From: JABDGM01 sp046349975
GTDB taxonomy: Bacteria > Planctomycetota > Planctomycetia > Pirellulales > Lacipirellulaceae
Direction: 5' to 3'
Length of the DNA: 64,000 nt
NCBI GenBank assembly: GCA_046349975.1
Contig: JAXMBH010000007.1
Span: 62,001 to 126,000, forward strand
Shown here piece by piece: positions 63,017 through 64,000 of this stretch. The notes beneath the pieces were generated by a model, which was given only the letters and a program-made list of their open reading frames with translations, did not search any database and was not told the origin of the DNA. Position 1 is the first letter of the stretch. Each line of letters starts with the position of its first letter. A program made the position numbers and the translations under genes.

Positions 63017-64000
63017 ATGACACTCAGCGGGCAGCAGATGCATTCGAATCGTACCCTGAGGGCCAGCCGTTGTGGCTGGCTCACGACGGCCACAGCAGCC
63101 GGGCTCGTGATTCTGCTGGTTGCTGTCGGCGGTGGGCTGTGGTGGTGGTCCGGCCGTGACGATTCGCCGGATGACACCAACGTTCTTCTGCACAAAGTGG
63201 GCCGCGACGACTTCGAACTCTCTATTACCGAACGCGGGGAAGTCGAGGCGTTCGACGTCACCGAAATTCGCTCGCTCGTCAAGTCGAAGAACACAAGCGG
63301 CATCGCCATTCTGCGGATCGTGCCCGAAGGCACGCGGGTGAAGAAAGGCGACTTTCTGGTTGAACTCGATTCTTCGGCCCTCGATGCCGAGCGCACTGGT
63401 CAAAAGATTCTGGTGAGCGACGCCAAGGCTGCCGAAGTCGAGGCCCACAATAACTACGACGTCGCGGTAATTGCCAAGCGCGAGTATCTCGAAGGCACGT
63501 ATCTGCAAGAGCGCCAAACCGCCGAGAGCGAACAGTTTGTGGCCGAAGAGAATCTCAATCGCGCGAAGGAGTATTTTGCCTACAGCCAGAAGTTGGCCTC
63601 GAAGGGCTATGTGAACGAGAACCAGCTCGAAGCCGATCGGTTCGCCGTCGAAAAGGCGAACAAGGATTTGGATGCGGCGAAGACCAAGCTCAAGGTGCTG
63701 GATGAATTTACCAAGCCCAAGCAAGTGTCGACGCTCGAAAGCGCCATCCTCATCGCCAAGGCCAAGTGGGAAGCCGCCCAGAACAGCCATCAGCTCGAGC
63801 TCGAGAAGCTGGAAGATCTCGACGATCAAATTGCCAAGTGCACGATGACCGCGCCGGAAGATGGCGTCGTGAAGTACGCGCACAACACCGATAACCGCGG
63901 CGACCAGCAGTTCATCGTCGAGGAAGGCGCGGTGGTGCGCGAGCGGCAGATTATCATCAAGCTGCCAAACGCCGATTCGATGCGCGTAAATCTCACGGTG
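63017..64000 (+). CDS. HlyD-family adaptor, runs off the window
   Basis: A partial gene: 328 codons are present and no stop is reached by the window end. ATG 63017 has GGGAG about 7 bases upstream. The protein has a membrane helix (TAAGLVILLVAVGGGLWWW), then VEAFDVTEIRSLVKSKNTSG and VPEGTRVKKGDFLVELDSSALDAE, which form the first lipoyl half, a long coiled coil to about residue 270, and DGVVKYAHNTDNRGDQQFIVEEGAVV as the second half. It is preceded by the TolC-like gene and a MarR gene, so it likely belongs to a tripartite exporter. The pump itself should lie just beyond the window. Confidence 0.85.
   Translation, partial: MTLSGQQMHSNRTLRASRCGWLTTATAAGLVILLVAVGGGLWWWSGRDDSPDDTNVLLHKVGRDDFELSITERGEVEAFDVTEIRSLVKSKNTSGIAILRIVPEGTRVKKGDFLVELDSSALDAERTGQKILVSDAKAAEVEAHNNYDVAVIAKREYLEGTYLQERQTAESEQFVAEENLNRAKEYFAYSQKLASKGYVNENQLEADRFAVEKANKDLDAAKTKLKVLDEFTKPKQVSTLESAILIAKAKWEAAQNSHQLELEKLEDLDDQIAKCTMTAPEDGVVKYAHNTDNRGDQQFIVEEGAVVRERQIIIKLPNADSMRVNLTV

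Noticed and set aside
62951..63883. A 310-codon minus-strand frame near the window end.
   Set aside because: The plus strand encodes a clear HlyD adaptor over the same bases; the minus product is a composition artefact.

Overview
The window reads as chromosomal DNA of a planctomycete, most likely of the order Pirellulales. Supporting signs are high GC, three secreted proteins ending in a dockerin-like GDYNxxGxVDxADYxxWR block plus PEP-CTERM tail, giant Ser/Thr kinases with DWG in place of DFG and WD40 propellers, exported proteins with an LExRxxLDG-type start, futalosine-pathway menaquinone genes, a eukaryote/archaea-type glycyl-tRNA synthetase, and many palindromic intergenic elements. The genus is inference. 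I saw no rRNA, tRNA or CRISPR array.

Layout. 0.1-1.3 kb: a HigBA toxin-antitoxin pair with a palindromic operator candidate and a small membrane-anchored protein. 1.5-5.6 kb (minus): menaquinone genes mqnE, a UbiA-type prenyltransferase, ubiX and ubiE/menG. 5.8-9.7 kb (plus): comB, glyS, an FCP1-like HAD phosphatase and a second (RelE/ParE-type) toxin-antitoxin pair. 9.9-17.4 kb (minus): a zinc-ribbon membrane protein, Rieske protein plus a cytochrome b fused to a dihaem c-type tail (a menaquinol-oxidising bc complex), then nrnA, ribF, nnrD and larB. 17.4-20.8 kb: two divergent PEP-CTERM secreted proteins, one an EEP-family nuclease/phosphatase. 20.9-23.9 kb (minus): an ExeA-like ATPase, a CpsD-like P-loop protein with a degenerate Walker A, and a membrane protein, resembling the regulatory half of an exopolysaccharide/exosortase locus.

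24.3-37.9 kb: two small conserved hypotheticals, a 1898-residue WD40 kinase, a 1646-residue PKD-repeat surface protein and a Cys-rich exported protein. 38.1-46.2 kb: an export locus made of an M50 peptidase-HlyD fusion, a HlyD adaptor and a GAF-HlyD protein, divergent from a TolC-like lipoprotein, with no obvious pump. 46.3-58.1 kb: a PhoR-like kinase, a lamin-tail PEP-CTERM protein, a ClC channel and a complete pstSCAB-phoU-phoB operon with a Pho-box-like repeat. 58.3-64 kb: a Spy/LTXXQ-like protein, then a MarR regulator, a second TolC-like lipoprotein and a HlyD adaptor that runs off the window.

The most unusual feature is the repeat content. Several palindromic or low-complexity elements of the kind that fill the intergenic gaps also lie in frame inside genes: in the ATP-binding domain of the PhoR-like kinase, in LarB, and three times in the WD40 kinase. 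The element inside PhoR and one of those in the WD40 kinase share the same GGAGCGAGGAACGAGG-type core, so these look like coding-tolerant mobile palindromes comparable in behaviour to Rickettsia palindromic elements.
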